Of a stretch of 64,000 bases of DNA, positions 48,785 through 57,041 are shown in pieces; the first letter of the stretch is position 1; each line of letters begins with the position of its first letter. The translations under genes and the position numbers were made by a program. Under the pieces are notes generated by a model that was not told the origin of the DNA, made no database searches, and saw only the letters and a program-made list of their open reading frames with translations. The DNA is taken from the NCBI GenBank assembly GCA_944388125.1, contig CALXHO010000002.1, positions 26,154 to 90,153 of the forward strand, read 5' to 3'. Source of the DNA: an uncultured Gemmiger sp. Lineage in GTDB: Bacteria > Bacillota > Clostridia > Oscillospirales > Ruminococcaceae.

Positions 48785-51418
48785 TCATTCCTCCTCGGTC
48801 AAAAGGTCCCCCTGCAAGAGGCGCTCGTAGGGGGCGGCGGCCAGGCGCAGGCTTTCCCAGGTGGCATCGTCCACAATGCCCAGGGGTTCCAGCCCGGCGC
48901 GGATCTGGTAACTTTGCAGGGCGGTCTCGGTGTCGGTGTCCAGAACGCCGGTCTCGGGCACAAAGAGCGCCTGCACCTGCACGCTGGCCAGAATGTTCAG
49001 CCACTGCTGCACCTGCAGGACGGCAGGCCCCGCACTGCCCCTGGTCAGGGCGTGGCCCGGCCAGATGCCGTCCGGCTCGGGACGGGCGGCAGGAGGTGTG
49101 GCGCTGAGCAGCGCCAGCGCCGCGGCGTTGAAGGTGGCCCAGTCGTCGGCGTCCACCACGCCGCTTTCCGGCAGGTGGAAGGTTTTCTGGGCGCTTCTGA
49201 CGCTGGCCTCCAGGGAATCCCCGAAATAGAGGGATTGATTCTCAGGGGGCTGGATGCCCTCCAGCCAGCTGGCCAGGAACTGCATGGTGCGGGAGAGCCA
49301 CAGCACGCCGGCACCGCTGTCCCCGGGCGCCAGAGTGGCGGTAAAGTCGGGGGCAGTGCGGGCGGTTGCCACCGAACCGCTGGCGGCCAGGGTGATGGCG
49401 TTCTGGTAGATGCTCTGCCAGGTCAGCCGCCCGATGACCCCGTCGGCGGTCAGCCCGGCGTGCTGCTGCCAGGCGATGACCGCCCGCTGGGTCCCCTGAC
49501 CAAAGACGCCGTCCACCGTCAGGGTGGGCTGGGCAGGGTAGTAGGCGGACAGGATGCGAAGGTAATACTGTGCCGCCCGCACCGGTGTGCCGCTGCTGCC
49601 CAGACGCAGCGTCATGACAAACTGCCCGGGAGCCACGTTGGGGTCGACCAGCTCATTGGCCACTGCAATGCCCACCTCGCTGAGCTTGTTCCAGGTCACG
49701 CGGCCCACCGCGCCGTCGGCCGTCAGCCCGAAGTAGCTCTGGAAGGCAGTCACCGCCGCTGCCGTGGCGCTGCCGTAATTGCCGTCCACCGTGATGGAGG
49801 GCAGCATGCTGTAATTGCCCGCGGCCAGCAGCAGCCAGAACTGCACCTGCCGCACGCTGTTGCCCTTGGACCCGGTGCGCAGGACGGTGCCCGGCCAGGC
49901 GGTGCCGCCGATATCGCTCTGTACGTCCACCCAGGCGGCATAGAGGGCTTCCCAGGTCTTTTGACCCACCACGCCGTCGGCCGTCAGCCCGGCACTTTTC
50001 TGGAAAGCGATGACCGACCGCTCGGTCCCTGACCCGAAATTGCCGTCCACCGACAGGGTGGGGATGGCGCTGTCAAACTCGGCCAGGCCCGACAGCCAGA
50101 ACTGCACCTGTTCCACCTCGGTGCCGGTGCTGCCCCGGCGCAGGACCACCCCCGGCCAGGCGCCCGCCGAGATGACCGCGTCGAACTCCTCGCCCTCGCT
50201 GGTCAGCTGGGCCAGACGCTTGACCGAAACATAGATATAGCTGATTTTATACCACGTTGCCCGGCCCACCACGCCGTCCGCCGTGAGGGAGAAGTATTTC
50301 TGGAACGCCTTGACGCAGCTCTCGGTGGAAGAGTCGAAGGTTCCGGTCACCTCCGGTTTGCCGAAACCGGGGTAGTCCTTGGCAATGCGGGATAGCTGCT
50401 TCTGCAGCACCGATACCGCGGTGCCGGTGCTGCCCAGCCGCAGAGGCGTGCCGGGGTAGCTTTCCGGGATGGCGGTCAGGTTGGAACTGGTGGCCAGCTC
50501 GATACTGCTGCCGTAGTAGTAGCGCAGGATCTGCAGGGCGGATTTGCCCTCGTTGGCCCGGTCGACGGTGCCCCACTGCTTCATGCCGGCACAGGTGACG
50601 GACTTTCCGTCGCAGTATTCGGTGAAGTAGGGATCGGCAAAGCCGGTGCGCCGCACGTAGGTGGAAAACAGTTCGGCGGTCAGCCGCTCCATGACGTCAA
50701 AGACAGTGCGGCCGTCCACGTAGGCCTGGTCGTAGCCCGGCGATCCCGTGATGTTGAAGCTGTATCCCCGGCTGGGATACCACTCGGTGTAAATGCGGTT
50801 GAGGGCCAGGCTGATCTGGGCCAGAATGTTGGCCCGCAGGGCCTGTTCCGGCCAGGTGGGGTAGACCTCGCTGGAGGCAACGTTGGCGATATAATCCTGA
50901 AAACTCACCGTCACGTTGCGGGCGGAGGAAGTCGGCGCCCCCAGATGCACCGTGATGGTGCGGGGGATGACCACCTCGCTCAGGACGGCAGGGATGAGTC
51001 CGTTGTCCTCCGGAGCGGGGGCGCTGGACCCGCCGCCCGCAAACAGCGGATGCTCGGGAATCTGCACCGTGTCCTCCTGCAACCCGGCCAGGGCAATGTC
51101 CCCGGGCAGAAGTTCCAGCCGCGCCACGGCAGCCTGCCCGTCAAAGATCTGCACGCCGTCGATGGTCCGGCTCTGCCAGCCCTCCAGCGCCGCTGTCAGG
51201 CGGTAGACGGCGTAGGGCCGTACCGTGGTGTTGGCTTCGTCCAGGCTCAGCGCCCGGTCGGGGGCCTCCAGCACAATGTCCCCCGATGCGCCGTCGTTGT
51301 CGGTCAGGATGCGGGCCCGCTGGGTGCCCGTCTCATCCCATATGGTCACAGTCACTCCGGCAAGCGGCGCGGCCTGCCCGGCGACTGTGGTATAGACCCG
51401 TAGTATTCCGTTTGGCAT
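48785..51418 (-). CDS. Very long SpoIID-like / multi-PGBD peptidoglycan-binding protein
   Basis: An 877-residue protein. The N-terminal about 110 residues look like a carboxypeptidase-regulatory type beta-sandwich. About 150-340 has a SpoIID/LytB-like pattern (QDYIANVASSEVYPTWPEQA, RANILAQISLALNRIYTEW, GYSFNIT, then CDGKSVTCAGMKQWG, in pieces) of the sort found in spore-wall associated proteins. The rest is six tandem peptidoglycan-binding domains (roughly 345-410, 440-510, 525-595, 625-690, 710-780, 800-865): four near-canonical with a LTADGVVG core and two degenerate. No signal peptide is seen. The ATG at 51418 has GGGAGGTG upstream. Partner is the M15 peptidase gene directly downstream. 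Confidence 0.75.
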   Translation of the reverse strand: MPNGILRVYTTVAGQAAPLAGVTVTIWDETGTQRARILTDNDGASGDIVLEAPDRALSLDEANTTVRPYAVYRLTAALEGWQSRTIDGVQIFDGQAAVARLELLPGDIALAGLQEDTVQIPEHPLFAGGGSSAPAPEDNGLIPAVLSEVVIPRTITVHLGAPTSSARNVTVSFQDYIANVASSEVYPTWPEQALRANILAQISLALNRIYTEWYPSRGYSFNITGSPGYDQAYVDGRTVFDVMERLTAELFSTYVRRTGFADPYFTEYCDGKSVTCAGMKQWGTVDRANEGKSALQILRYYYGSSIELATSSNLTAIPESYPGTPLRLGSTGTAVSVLQKQLSRIAKDYPGFGKPEVTGTFDSSTESCVKAFQKYFSLTADGVVGRATWYKISYIYVSVKRLAQLTSEGEEFDAVISAGAWPGVVLRRGSTGTEVEQVQFWLSGLAEFDSAIPTLSVDGNFGSGTERSVIAFQKSAGLTADGVVGQKTWEALYAAWVDVQSDIGGTAWPGTVLRTGSKGNSVRQVQFWLLLAAGNYSMLPSITVDGNYGSATAAAVTAFQSYFGLTADGAVGRVTWNKLSEVGIAVANELVDPNVAPGQFVMTLRLGSSGTPVRAAQYYLRILSAYYPAQPTLTVDGVFGQGTQRAVIAWQQHAGLTADGVIGRLTWQSIYQNAITLAASGSVATARTAPDFTATLAPGDSGAGVLWLSRTMQFLASWLEGIQPPENQSLYFGDSLEASVRSAQKTFHLPESGVVDADDWATFNAAALALLSATPPAARPEPDGIWPGHALTRGSAGPAVLQVQQWLNILASVQVQALFVPETGVLDTDTETALQSYQIRAGLEPLGIVDDATWESLRLAAAPYERLLQGDLLTEEE

Positions 51419-51497
51419 AAAAAGCACCTCCCGTTACAGGCTATGCCGGAACGGGGACGAACGCCACTTGCTGATCCCGGGATACCTTTCCCGGCAA

Positions 51498-51541
51498 AAG
51501 CACCAGCCCCCGTCCGATGGCCGGACGGGGGCTGGTGCTTT
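51498..51541 (-). terminator. Intrinsic terminator of the serine dehydratase operon
   Basis: AAGCACCAGCCCCCGTCCG pairs perfectly (19 bp) with its complement around GATGG's first bases; on the minus strand the stem is followed by TTTTGCC. Confidence 0.9.
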
Positions 51542-51563
51542 GTGTGCAGTTGTCAGGAGAAAA

Positions 51564-52448
51564 TCAGTCCTCCTGCGTGCCGAAGATCCGTTTTTTTACT
51601 GCCTGGCCGGTGGGAGTGGCGGCAAGCCCGCCCTGGGCGGTCTCCCGCAGGGAGCAGGGGAGTGCCTCGCCCACCTCCCGCATGGCGTCGATGCATTCGT
51701 CTACGGGGATGCGGCTGCGGATGCCAGCCAGGGCCATCTCCGCCGCCGTGAAGGCCACGGCGATGCCGCCCACGTTGCGCTTGACGCAGGGCACTTCCAC
51801 CAGTCCCGCCACCGGGTCGCAGACCAGACCCAGCTGGTTTTTCAGGGCCATGGCGCAGGCATCGGCGCACTGGCGGGGGGAACCCCCGCTCACCTCCACC
51901 AGAGCCGCAGCAGCCATGGCGGCGGCGGAACCGCACTCCGCCTGGCAGCCGCCCTGGGCTCCCGCAATGAAGGCCCGGTTGGCGATGACCATGCCGATGG
52001 CCCCCGCGGTGAACAGCGCCATGACGGCCTGATGCTCGGTGCAGCGGCCCTCGTCCAGCACCGACAGCAGGGTGCCGGGGATGATGCCGCAGGACCCGGC
52101 GGTGGGGGCGGCGACGATCTTGCCCATGCAGGCGTTGTACTCGGATACAGCCAGGGCCCGGGCGATGGCATGGTTGAGGAAGGTGCCGGTCAGCCCGCCG
52201 GTGGCGGCGTAGGCCTGCATTTTGGCAGCATCCCCGCCCGCAAGGCCCGACGCCGAGCGCAGGTCGGGAGCCATGCCCGCCTGGACGGCCTTCTGCATGA
52301 CCCTGAGGCTGTCCAGCATCCGGGCATAGAGAGCCTCGGGGGAAGCCTCCATCTGCCCGGCCTGGTCGGCCAGCACCACCTGGGAGATGGGCTGCCCGGC
52401 TTCCTCCGCCGCGCGGCAGAGGCTTTCGATGGTATCGTATGTCAACAT
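51564..52448 (-). CDS. sdaAA: L-serine dehydratase, iron-sulfur-dependent, alpha subunit
   Basis: A 294-residue subunit that deaminates L-serine to pyruvate and ammonia with a 4Fe-4S cluster. Cluster cysteines fit APTAGSCGIIPG, QAECGSAAAM and LVCDPVAGLVEVPCVKRN, all conserved in the family. It is in the two-subunit form typical of Firmicutes; the beta subunit gene lies 22 bases upstream. The ATG at 52448 has GAGGTG upstream. Pyruvate from serine suits amino-acid fermentation. Confidence 0.96.
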   Translation of the reverse strand: MLTYDTIESLCRAAEEAGQPISQVVLADQAGQMEASPEALYARMLDSLRVMQKAVQAGMAPDLRSASGLAGGDAAKMQAYAATGGLTGTFLNHAIARALAVSEYNACMGKIVAAPTAGSCGIIPGTLLSVLDEGRCTEHQAVMALFTAGAIGMVIANRAFIAGAQGGCQAECGSAAAMAAAALVEVSGGSPRQCADACAMALKNQLGLVCDPVAGLVEVPCVKRNVGGIAVAFTAAEMALAGIRSRIPVDECIDAMREVGEALPCSLRETAQGGLAATPTGQAVKKRIFGTQED

Positions 52449-52470
52449 GGAGTTCACCTCGCTTGCAGGG

Positions 52471-53130
52471 TCAAACCGCCTCGATCAGCTCGACGCTGAT
52501 GACGTTGGGCAGCACTTTCAGACTGTCGGTCAGAGCAGGGGGAACGTCGCCATCCACCTCGATGGTCATGACGGCGTGACCGCCTTTCTGAGGGCGGGAG
52601 AGCTGAAAGTTGCCGATGTTCAGCCCCGAACAGGCCATGACGTTGGTGATGGCCGCGATGACGCCGGGAACGTCGTGGTGCAGCACAATGAGGGTATTGT
52701 ACTGGCTGGTCACGGCCACACGCATGCCGTTGATCTCGCTGACCAGAATGTTGCCGCCGCCCACCGACGCGCCCTGGATCACCGAGGTGTGCCCCTGGGC
52801 ATCGGTCAGGGCGATGCGGGCGGTGTTGGGATGGGCCCCCGGCAGATTGGCGGTGTGGAAAGAGTATTCCAGACCCTGCTCGTCGGCCAGCTGCAGCGAG
52901 GTGCGGATGCGCTCGTCATCGGGGTTCATGCCCAAGATCCCTGCAATGAGGGCTTTGTCGGTGCCGTGGCCCCGGTAGGTCTGGGCGAAGGAACCGCACA
53001 GGGTAATGTCGGCCCGGACAGCGGGAGCGCCCAGAATTTTGCGGGCCACCTGGCCCAGCCGCGCCGCCCCTGCCGTGTGGGAGCTGGAAGGCCCGATCAT
53101 GACCGGGCCGATGATGTCGAATACATTCAT
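52471..53130 (-). CDS. sdaAB: L-serine dehydratase, iron-sulfur-dependent, beta subunit
   Basis: A 219-residue subunit: VFDIIGPVMIGPSSSHTAGA at the N-terminus is the hallmark of the beta chain, GSFAQTYRGHGTDKALIAG follows, and a C-terminal ACT domain (about 145-215; LIVLHHDVPGVIAAI) probably binds serine as regulator. First gene of the sdaAB-sdaAA operon on the minus strand, with a clear promoter. The ribosome site (GGAAAG) is weak. It faces the ABC-F leader across 185 bases between promoters. Confidence 0.96.
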   Translation of the reverse strand: MNVFDIIGPVMIGPSSSHTAGAARLGQVARKILGAPAVRADITLCGSFAQTYRGHGTDKALIAGILGMNPDDERIRTSLQLADEQGLEYSFHTANLPGAHPNTARIALTDAQGHTSVIQGASVGGGNILVSEINGMRVAVTSQYNTLIVLHHDVPGVIAAITNVMACSGLNIGNFQLSRPQKGGHAVMTIEVDGDVPPALTDSLKVLPNVISVELIEAV

Positions 53131-53230
53131 GGAATTGTTCGCTTTCCGCAGCCGGAATGTCATACCCGGCTGCCTGTGGTTTGCAGCGCGGGGAGGGCAC
53201 CGTCTGTCCCCTCCGCGCAGACATACTAAC

Positions 53231-53259
53231 AGTATAGCGTGTTGATAAGGGTCTGCCAA
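53231..53259 (-). promoter_or_regulatory. Promoter of sdaAB-sdaAA
   Basis: Minus-strand TTGGCA (53254-53259), a 17-base spacer and TATACT (53231-53236). Confidence 0.8.
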
Positions 53260-53315
53260 TACGAAACCGCAAATTTTTGTGCGCGGCAGGGGGACTGGCG
53301 GGACAAAATGATGCC

Positions 53316-53344
53316 TTGCAGTCCGGTGGATGCCATGTTATAAT
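53316..53344 (+). promoter_or_regulatory. Promoter of the ABC-F leader and gene
   Basis: TTGCAG (53316-53321), a 17-base spacer and TATAAT (53339-53344), about 290 bases before the ABC-F start codon. Confidence 0.85.
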
Positions 53345-53377
53345 GTAGCCGGATTAAAGTGGAAATGAGGTGGAAGG

Positions 53378-53398
53378 ATGCGCAAGGTCACCTGCTGA
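53378..53398 (+). CDS. Candidate leader peptide MRKVTC
   Basis: A six-codon ORF (Met-Arg-Lys-Val-Thr-Cys-stop) with GAGG 7 bases upstream of its ATG and starting about 27 bases after the predicted transcript start. Short translated leaders of this kind let a stalled ribosome control transcription of resistance genes. It is too short to judge by sequence alone; position and ribosome site are the only support. Confidence 0.5.
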   Translation: MRKVTC

Positions 53399-53414
53399 AA
53401 TGTCGGGTAAATCA

Positions 53415-53449
53415 CCGGAAAGGCGGGGCAGATGCTGCCCTTGTTTCGG
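53415..53449 (+). other. Imperfect hairpin in the ABC-F leader
   Basis: GGGCAG (53426-53431) and CTGCCC (53435-53440) pair perfectly around ATG, and weaker pairing extends outward to CCG/CGG. It follows the leader peptide ORF. Confidence 0.5.
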
Positions 53450-53456
53450 TTTGCCC

Positions 53457-53572
53457 ACTGCAGGAGACCGGGTATCCTCCCACCGCTTTTGTGCCTTATG
53501 TACCTGTGCGCTTTTTGGGCAAGGTGCTTTTGGGTGTAAGACGACGGACTGCGGGAAGGTGTTTCCTGCAGT
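53457..53572 (+). promoter_or_regulatory. Antiterminator pairing in the ABC-F leader
   Basis: ACTGCAGGA (53457-53465) is the exact complement of TCCTGCAGT (53564-53572), which is the right arm of the downstream terminator. Forming this long-range pair would melt the terminator. The intermediate ORF at 53498-53539 lies between the two strands. Confidence 0.55.
53498..53539 (+). CDS. Candidate second leader peptide (13 residues, MYLCAF...)
   Basis: A 13-codon ORF (Met-Tyr-Leu-Cys-Ala-Phe-Trp-Ala-Arg-Cys-Phe-Trp-Val) ending 3 bases before the terminator stem. No clear ribosome site precedes it, so translation is uncertain. Its Trp/Phe/Cys-rich sequence and position just before the stem fit a stalling leader, and it begins MYL like the short MsrD leader I recall; this resemblance is weak evidence. 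Confidence 0.35.
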   Translation: MYLCAFWARCFWV

Positions 53573-53584
53573 CCGTCTTTGTCT
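53543..53584 (+). terminator. Leader terminator (attenuator) before the ABC-F gene
   Basis: GACGGACTGC pairs perfectly with GCAGTCCGTC, with five further inner pairs and a GGTGT loop, followed by TTTGTCT. It lies about 55 bases before the ABC-F start codon, between promoter and gene. Confidence 0.75.
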
Positions 53585-53635
53585 GTGCGGCAAAGGATGC
53601 CAGCTGCGCAGATACCCACACAGGAGGCACACCTG

Positions 53636-55132
53636 ATGTCATTGATTCAAATTTCTCATCTGACCTTTTCCTATCCGGGCAGCTACGACCCGGTTTTCAC
53701 TGATGTGAATCTCCGGCTGGACTCCCGCTGGAAGCTGGGCCTGACCGGGCGCAACGGCCGTGGAAAGACGACACTTCTGCGCATTCTGGCAGGGGAGTAT
53801 CCCCAGACTGGTATCGAGATCCGGGAAGTCCCCAGGATCTTTCCCTGCCCGGTGGCGCATCCGGAACACAGAGTCGCCGCTGTGGCCCGGGAAGTGACCG
53901 GGGATATGGTGCCCGACTGGATGCTGGAACGGGAGCTGAACCTGCTGGGGCTGGGGGAAGCGTTCCTTGAGCGGACGTTTTCCACCCTGTCTCAGGGGGA
54001 GCAAGCCAGGGTTCTGCTGGCCGCCCTGTTTTTGCAGGAGGGCAGCTATCCCCTCATTGACGAGCCCACCAATCATCTGGACGCCGGGGGCCGGGCAAGG
54101 CTGGGAGAGTATCTGCGCTCCCGGCGGCAGGGGTTTCTGCTGGTGTCCCACGACCGTGTGCTGCTGGATACCTGCGTCGATCATATGCTCTCCATCGAGC
54201 GGACGGGGCTTTCCCTGATGCAGGGTAATTACAGCGTCTGGCAGCGGGAACGCGACCGTCGGGATGCCGGCGAGCTGGCAGAAAACGACCGTCTGACCCG
54301 GGAGATCCACCGCCTGCAGGAAGGTGCACGCCGCGCTGCCGCCTGGTCGGACAAGGTGGAAAAAGGCAAGTATGCCACCCGGAACTCCGGCCTCCGGGTG
54401 GACAGGGGATATGTGGGGCATCAGTCCGCCCGCATGATGCAGCAGGCCAAAAACATCGAGGCCCGGAGGGAGAAAGCCATCGTCGAAAAGACCGCCCTGC
54501 TCAAAAACCTGGAGACTGCGGAGGACCTCAAGCTGTGGCCAATGGAGTACCCTGACTCCTGCCTGGTGCGATGCCGGGACCTATCAGTCTGTTATGGAGG
54601 GCAGGAGATCTTCGCGCCGGTGACCTTTGAACTGCACGGCGGGGAACGCCTTGCTCTTGCGGGGGCAAACGGCAGCGGCAAGTCCAGCGTTCTGCGGCTG
54701 ATCTGTGGGGAGAAAGTACCCCACAGCGGCCTGTGTGAGATTGCTTCGGGGCTGGTGATCTCTCGGGTGGCACAAAGCCCGGAGCCTTTTGACGGCACAC
54801 CGGGGGAGTATGCCCAGCATCATAACGTGGACAAAAGCCTGTTTCTGGCTATTCTGCGCAAGCTGGGATTCGAGCGGGTGCAGTTTGAAAAGCGGATTTC
54901 GGACCTGAGCGCCGGGCAGCAAAAAAAGCTGATGCTGGCCCGCAGCCTCTGTCAGCGGGCGCATCTCTACCTCTGGGATGAGCCTCTCAATTACATTGAT
55001 GTGATCTCCCGCCGCCAGATCGAGGAATTGATTTTGCGGTACCGTCCCACGCTGCTTTTTGTGGAGCATGACCGGGCATTCTGTCAGACTGTCGCCACCC
55101 GGACGGTGGAACTGGCGCAGTATTCGCATTGA
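53636..55132 (+). CDS. ABC-F ribosome-protection ATPase (Lsa/CplR-like)
   Basis: A 498-residue soluble twin-ATPase without membrane segments. Walker A motifs are GRNGRGKTT (38-46) and GANGSGKSS (343-351); signatures are LSQGEQ (118-123) and LSAGQQ (424-429); catalytic glutamates are E143 in IDEPTNHLD and E449 in LWDEPLNYID. The inter-domain linker (about 195-300) holds the stretch that reaches the peptidyl-transferase centre. The second ATPase ends LLFVEHDRAFC, a pattern of the Lsa/Sal/CplR resistance branch that displaces lincosamides, streptogramin A and pleuromutilins. Whether this protein confers resistance is inference. AGGAGG precedes the ATG at 53636. A 290-nt attenuator leader precedes it. 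Confidence 0.88.
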   Translation: MSLIQISHLTFSYPGSYDPVFTDVNLRLDSRWKLGLTGRNGRGKTTLLRILAGEYPQTGIEIREVPRIFPCPVAHPEHRVAAVAREVTGDMVPDWMLERELNLLGLGEAFLERTFSTLSQGEQARVLLAALFLQEGSYPLIDEPTNHLDAGGRARLGEYLRSRRQGFLLVSHDRVLLDTCVDHMLSIERTGLSLMQGNYSVWQRERDRRDAGELAENDRLTREIHRLQEGARRAAAWSDKVEKGKYATRNSGLRVDRGYVGHQSARMMQQAKNIEARREKAIVEKTALLKNLETAEDLKLWPMEYPDSCLVRCRDLSVCYGGQEIFAPVTFELHGGERLALAGANGSGKSSVLRLICGEKVPHSGLCEIASGLVISRVAQSPEPFDGTPGEYAQHHNVDKSLFLAILRKLGFERVQFEKRISDLSAGQQKKLMLARSLCQRAHLYLWDEPLNYIDVISRRQIEELILRYRPTLLFVEHDRAFCQTVATRTVELAQYSH

Positions 55133-55173
55133 CCCGGCCATGCCGGGGGGCACAGCGATACCGGAAAACAAAG

Positions 55174-55212
55174 CGGCTCCCCGCCGGGCGGTTTTTGCCC
55201 GGCGGGGAGCCG
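55174..55212 (-). terminator. Intrinsic terminator of the ttcA-alr-lepA operon
   Basis: CGGCTCCCCGCCGGGC pairs perfectly (16 bp) with its complement around GGTTTTT; on the minus strand CTTTGTTTTCC follows. It probably also stops ABC-F transcripts. Confidence 0.88.
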
Positions 55213-55232
55213 TATTGTCTCATCGGAATGGA

Positions 55233-57041
55233 TTAAGAGTCGGAGTCCAGCTTGAGGATGGCGGTGAAGGCCTCGCTGGGCAGGTTGACGGTGCCCAGCT
55301 GGCGCATCTTCTTTTTGCCTTCCTTCTGCTTTTCCAGCAGTTTCTTTTTGCGGGTGATGTCGCCGCCGTAGCACTTGGCCAGAACGTCCTTGCGCATGGC
55401 CTTGACGGTCTCCCGGGCGATGACCTTGCCGCCCACCGCGGCCTGGACCGGGATCTCGAAGAGGGCGCGGGGAATGTTTTCCTTGAGCTTTTCGCAGATG
55501 CGGCGGCCCTTGGCGTAGGCGTTGTCCGCAAAGACGATGAGGGAAAGAGCGTCCACCAGGTCGCCGTTGAGCAGGAAGTCCAGCTTGACCAGCTTGGATT
55601 CGTGCCAGTCCTCCCACTCGTAGTCGTAGCTGGCGTAGCCGCGGCTGCGGCTCTTGATGGCGTCGAAGAAGTCGTAGACGATCTCGCCCAGAGGCAGCTG
55701 ATAGTGCAGGTCCACGCGGGTCTCGTCCAGGTATTTCATGTCGATCATGATGCCGCGCTTTTGCTGGCAGAGGTCCATCAGCGGGCCCACGTAATCGTTG
55801 GGGGTGTAGATGTGGGCGTTGACAAAGGGTTCCTCCTGCTTGGCAATGCGGGCCGGGTCGGGGTAGGCGGAGGGGTTGTCGATGATCTCCACGGTGCCGT
55901 CGGTCAGGGTGATGCGGTACTGAACGCCGGGGGTGGTGGTGATGAGGTCCAGGTCAAACTCCCGCTCCAGCCGCTCGGTGATGATCTCCATGTGGAGAAG
56001 TCCCAGAAATCCGCACCGGAAGCCAAATCCCAGGGCGGCGCTGGTCTCGGGCTCAAAGCTCAGGGAAGCGTCGTTGAGCTGGAGCTTTTCCAAAGCGTCC
56101 TTCAGGTCGGGGTAGTCGGCGCCGTCGGCGGGGTAGATGCCGCAGAACACCATGGGGGTGACGGTGCGGTAGCCGGGCAGGGCCTCGGCGGTGGGGTTGG
56201 CGGCCAGGGTGACGGTGTCGCCCACCCGGGTGTCCCGCACCGTCTTGATGCTGGCGGTCAGGTAGCCCACCTCGCCGGCCTCCAGCTTGTCGCAGGGGGT
56301 CAGGCTGGTGGCGCCCATGTGGCCCACCTCCACCAACTGGAACTGGGCGCCGGTGCTCATGAGCCGGATGGTGTCGCCGGGCTTTACGGTGCCCTCAAAG
56401 ACACGGACATAGACGATGACGCCCTTGTAGCTGTCGTAGACGCTGTCGAAGATCAGCGCCTTGAGGGGGGCATCGGGGTCGCCCTGGGGCGGCGGCACAT
56501 CCTTGACCACCCGCTCCAGCACGGCGCGGATGTTGGTGCCCAGCTTGGCGGACACCCGGGGGGCGTCCATGCAGGGCAGACCGATGACATCCTCCACCTC
56601 TTTGGCGGCGGCGTCGGGGTCGGCACTGGGCAGGTCGATCTTGTTGAGGATGGGCACGACCTCCAGGTTGTGGTCGATGGCCATGTAGCAGTTGGCCAGG
56701 GTCTGGGCCTCCACGCCCTGGCTGGCGTCCACCACCAGCACCGCGCCCTCGCAGGCGGCCAGGCTGCGGCTGACCTCGTAGGCAAAGTCCACGTGGCCCG
56801 GAGTGTCGATGAGGTTGAACTCGTAATCTTTCCCGTCGTCGGCATGGTAGCGCATGGTCACGGCGCGGGCCTTGATGGTGATGCCCCGCTCCCGCTCCAG
56901 CTCCATGTCGTCCAGGATCTGATCCTCCATGGTGCGCTTGTCCACACTGTCGGTCAGCTCGAGGATCCGGTCGGAGAGGGTGCTCTTGCCGTGGTCGATG
57001 TGGGCGATGATGCAGAAGTTTCGGATGTTGTCACGTGCCAT
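55233..57041 (-). CDS. lepA: Elongation factor 4 (LepA), ribosome back-translocase
   Basis: A 602-residue GTPase. G1 is [14 protein letters not shown] near the N-terminus, G2 includes RGITIKA, G3 is DTPGHVDF and G4 [12 protein letters not shown]-like domains follow, and the unique LepA C-terminal domain ends with [22 protein letters not shown] and a basic tail ([17 protein letters not shown]). It remobilises stalled ribosomes. Its ATG directly follows the stop of alr with GGAGGAAAA as ribosome site, so it is translationally coupled to alr. Confidence 0.97.
   Translation of the reverse strand: MARDNIRNFCIIAHIDHGKSTLSDRILELTDSVDKRTMEDQILDDMELERERGITIKARAVTMRYHADDGKDYEFNLIDTPGHVDFAYEVSRSLAACEGAVLVVDASQGVEAQTLANCYMAIDHNLEVVPILNKIDLPSADPDAAAKEVEDVIGLPCMDAPRVSAKLGTNIRAVLERVVKDVPPPQGDPDAPLKALIFDSVYDSYKGVIVYVRVFEGTVKPGDTIRLMSTGAQFQLVEVGHMGATSLTPCDKLEAGEVGYLTASIKTVRDTRVGDTVTLAANPTAEALPGYRTVTPMVFCGIYPADGADYPDLKDALEKLQLNDASLSFEPETSAALGFGFRCGFLGLLHMEIITERLEREFDLDLITTTPGVQYRITLTDGTVEIIDNPSAYPDPARIAKQEEPFVNAHIYTPNDYVGPLMDLCQQKRGIMIDMKYLDETRVDLHYQLPLGEIVYDFFDAIKSRSRGYASYDYEWEDWHESKLVKLDFLLNGDLVDALSLIVFADNAYAKGRRICEKLKENIPRALFEIPVQAAVGGKVIARETVKAMRKDVLAKCYGGDITRKKKLLEKQKEGKKKMRQLGTVNLPSEAFTAILKLDSDS

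Noticed and set aside
48850-50300. Repeated DNA blocks suggestive of a CRISPR or minisatellite
   Set aside because: The repeats are irregularly spaced and encode the tandem peptidoglycan-binding domains; they evolve as protein repeats and lack equal spacers.
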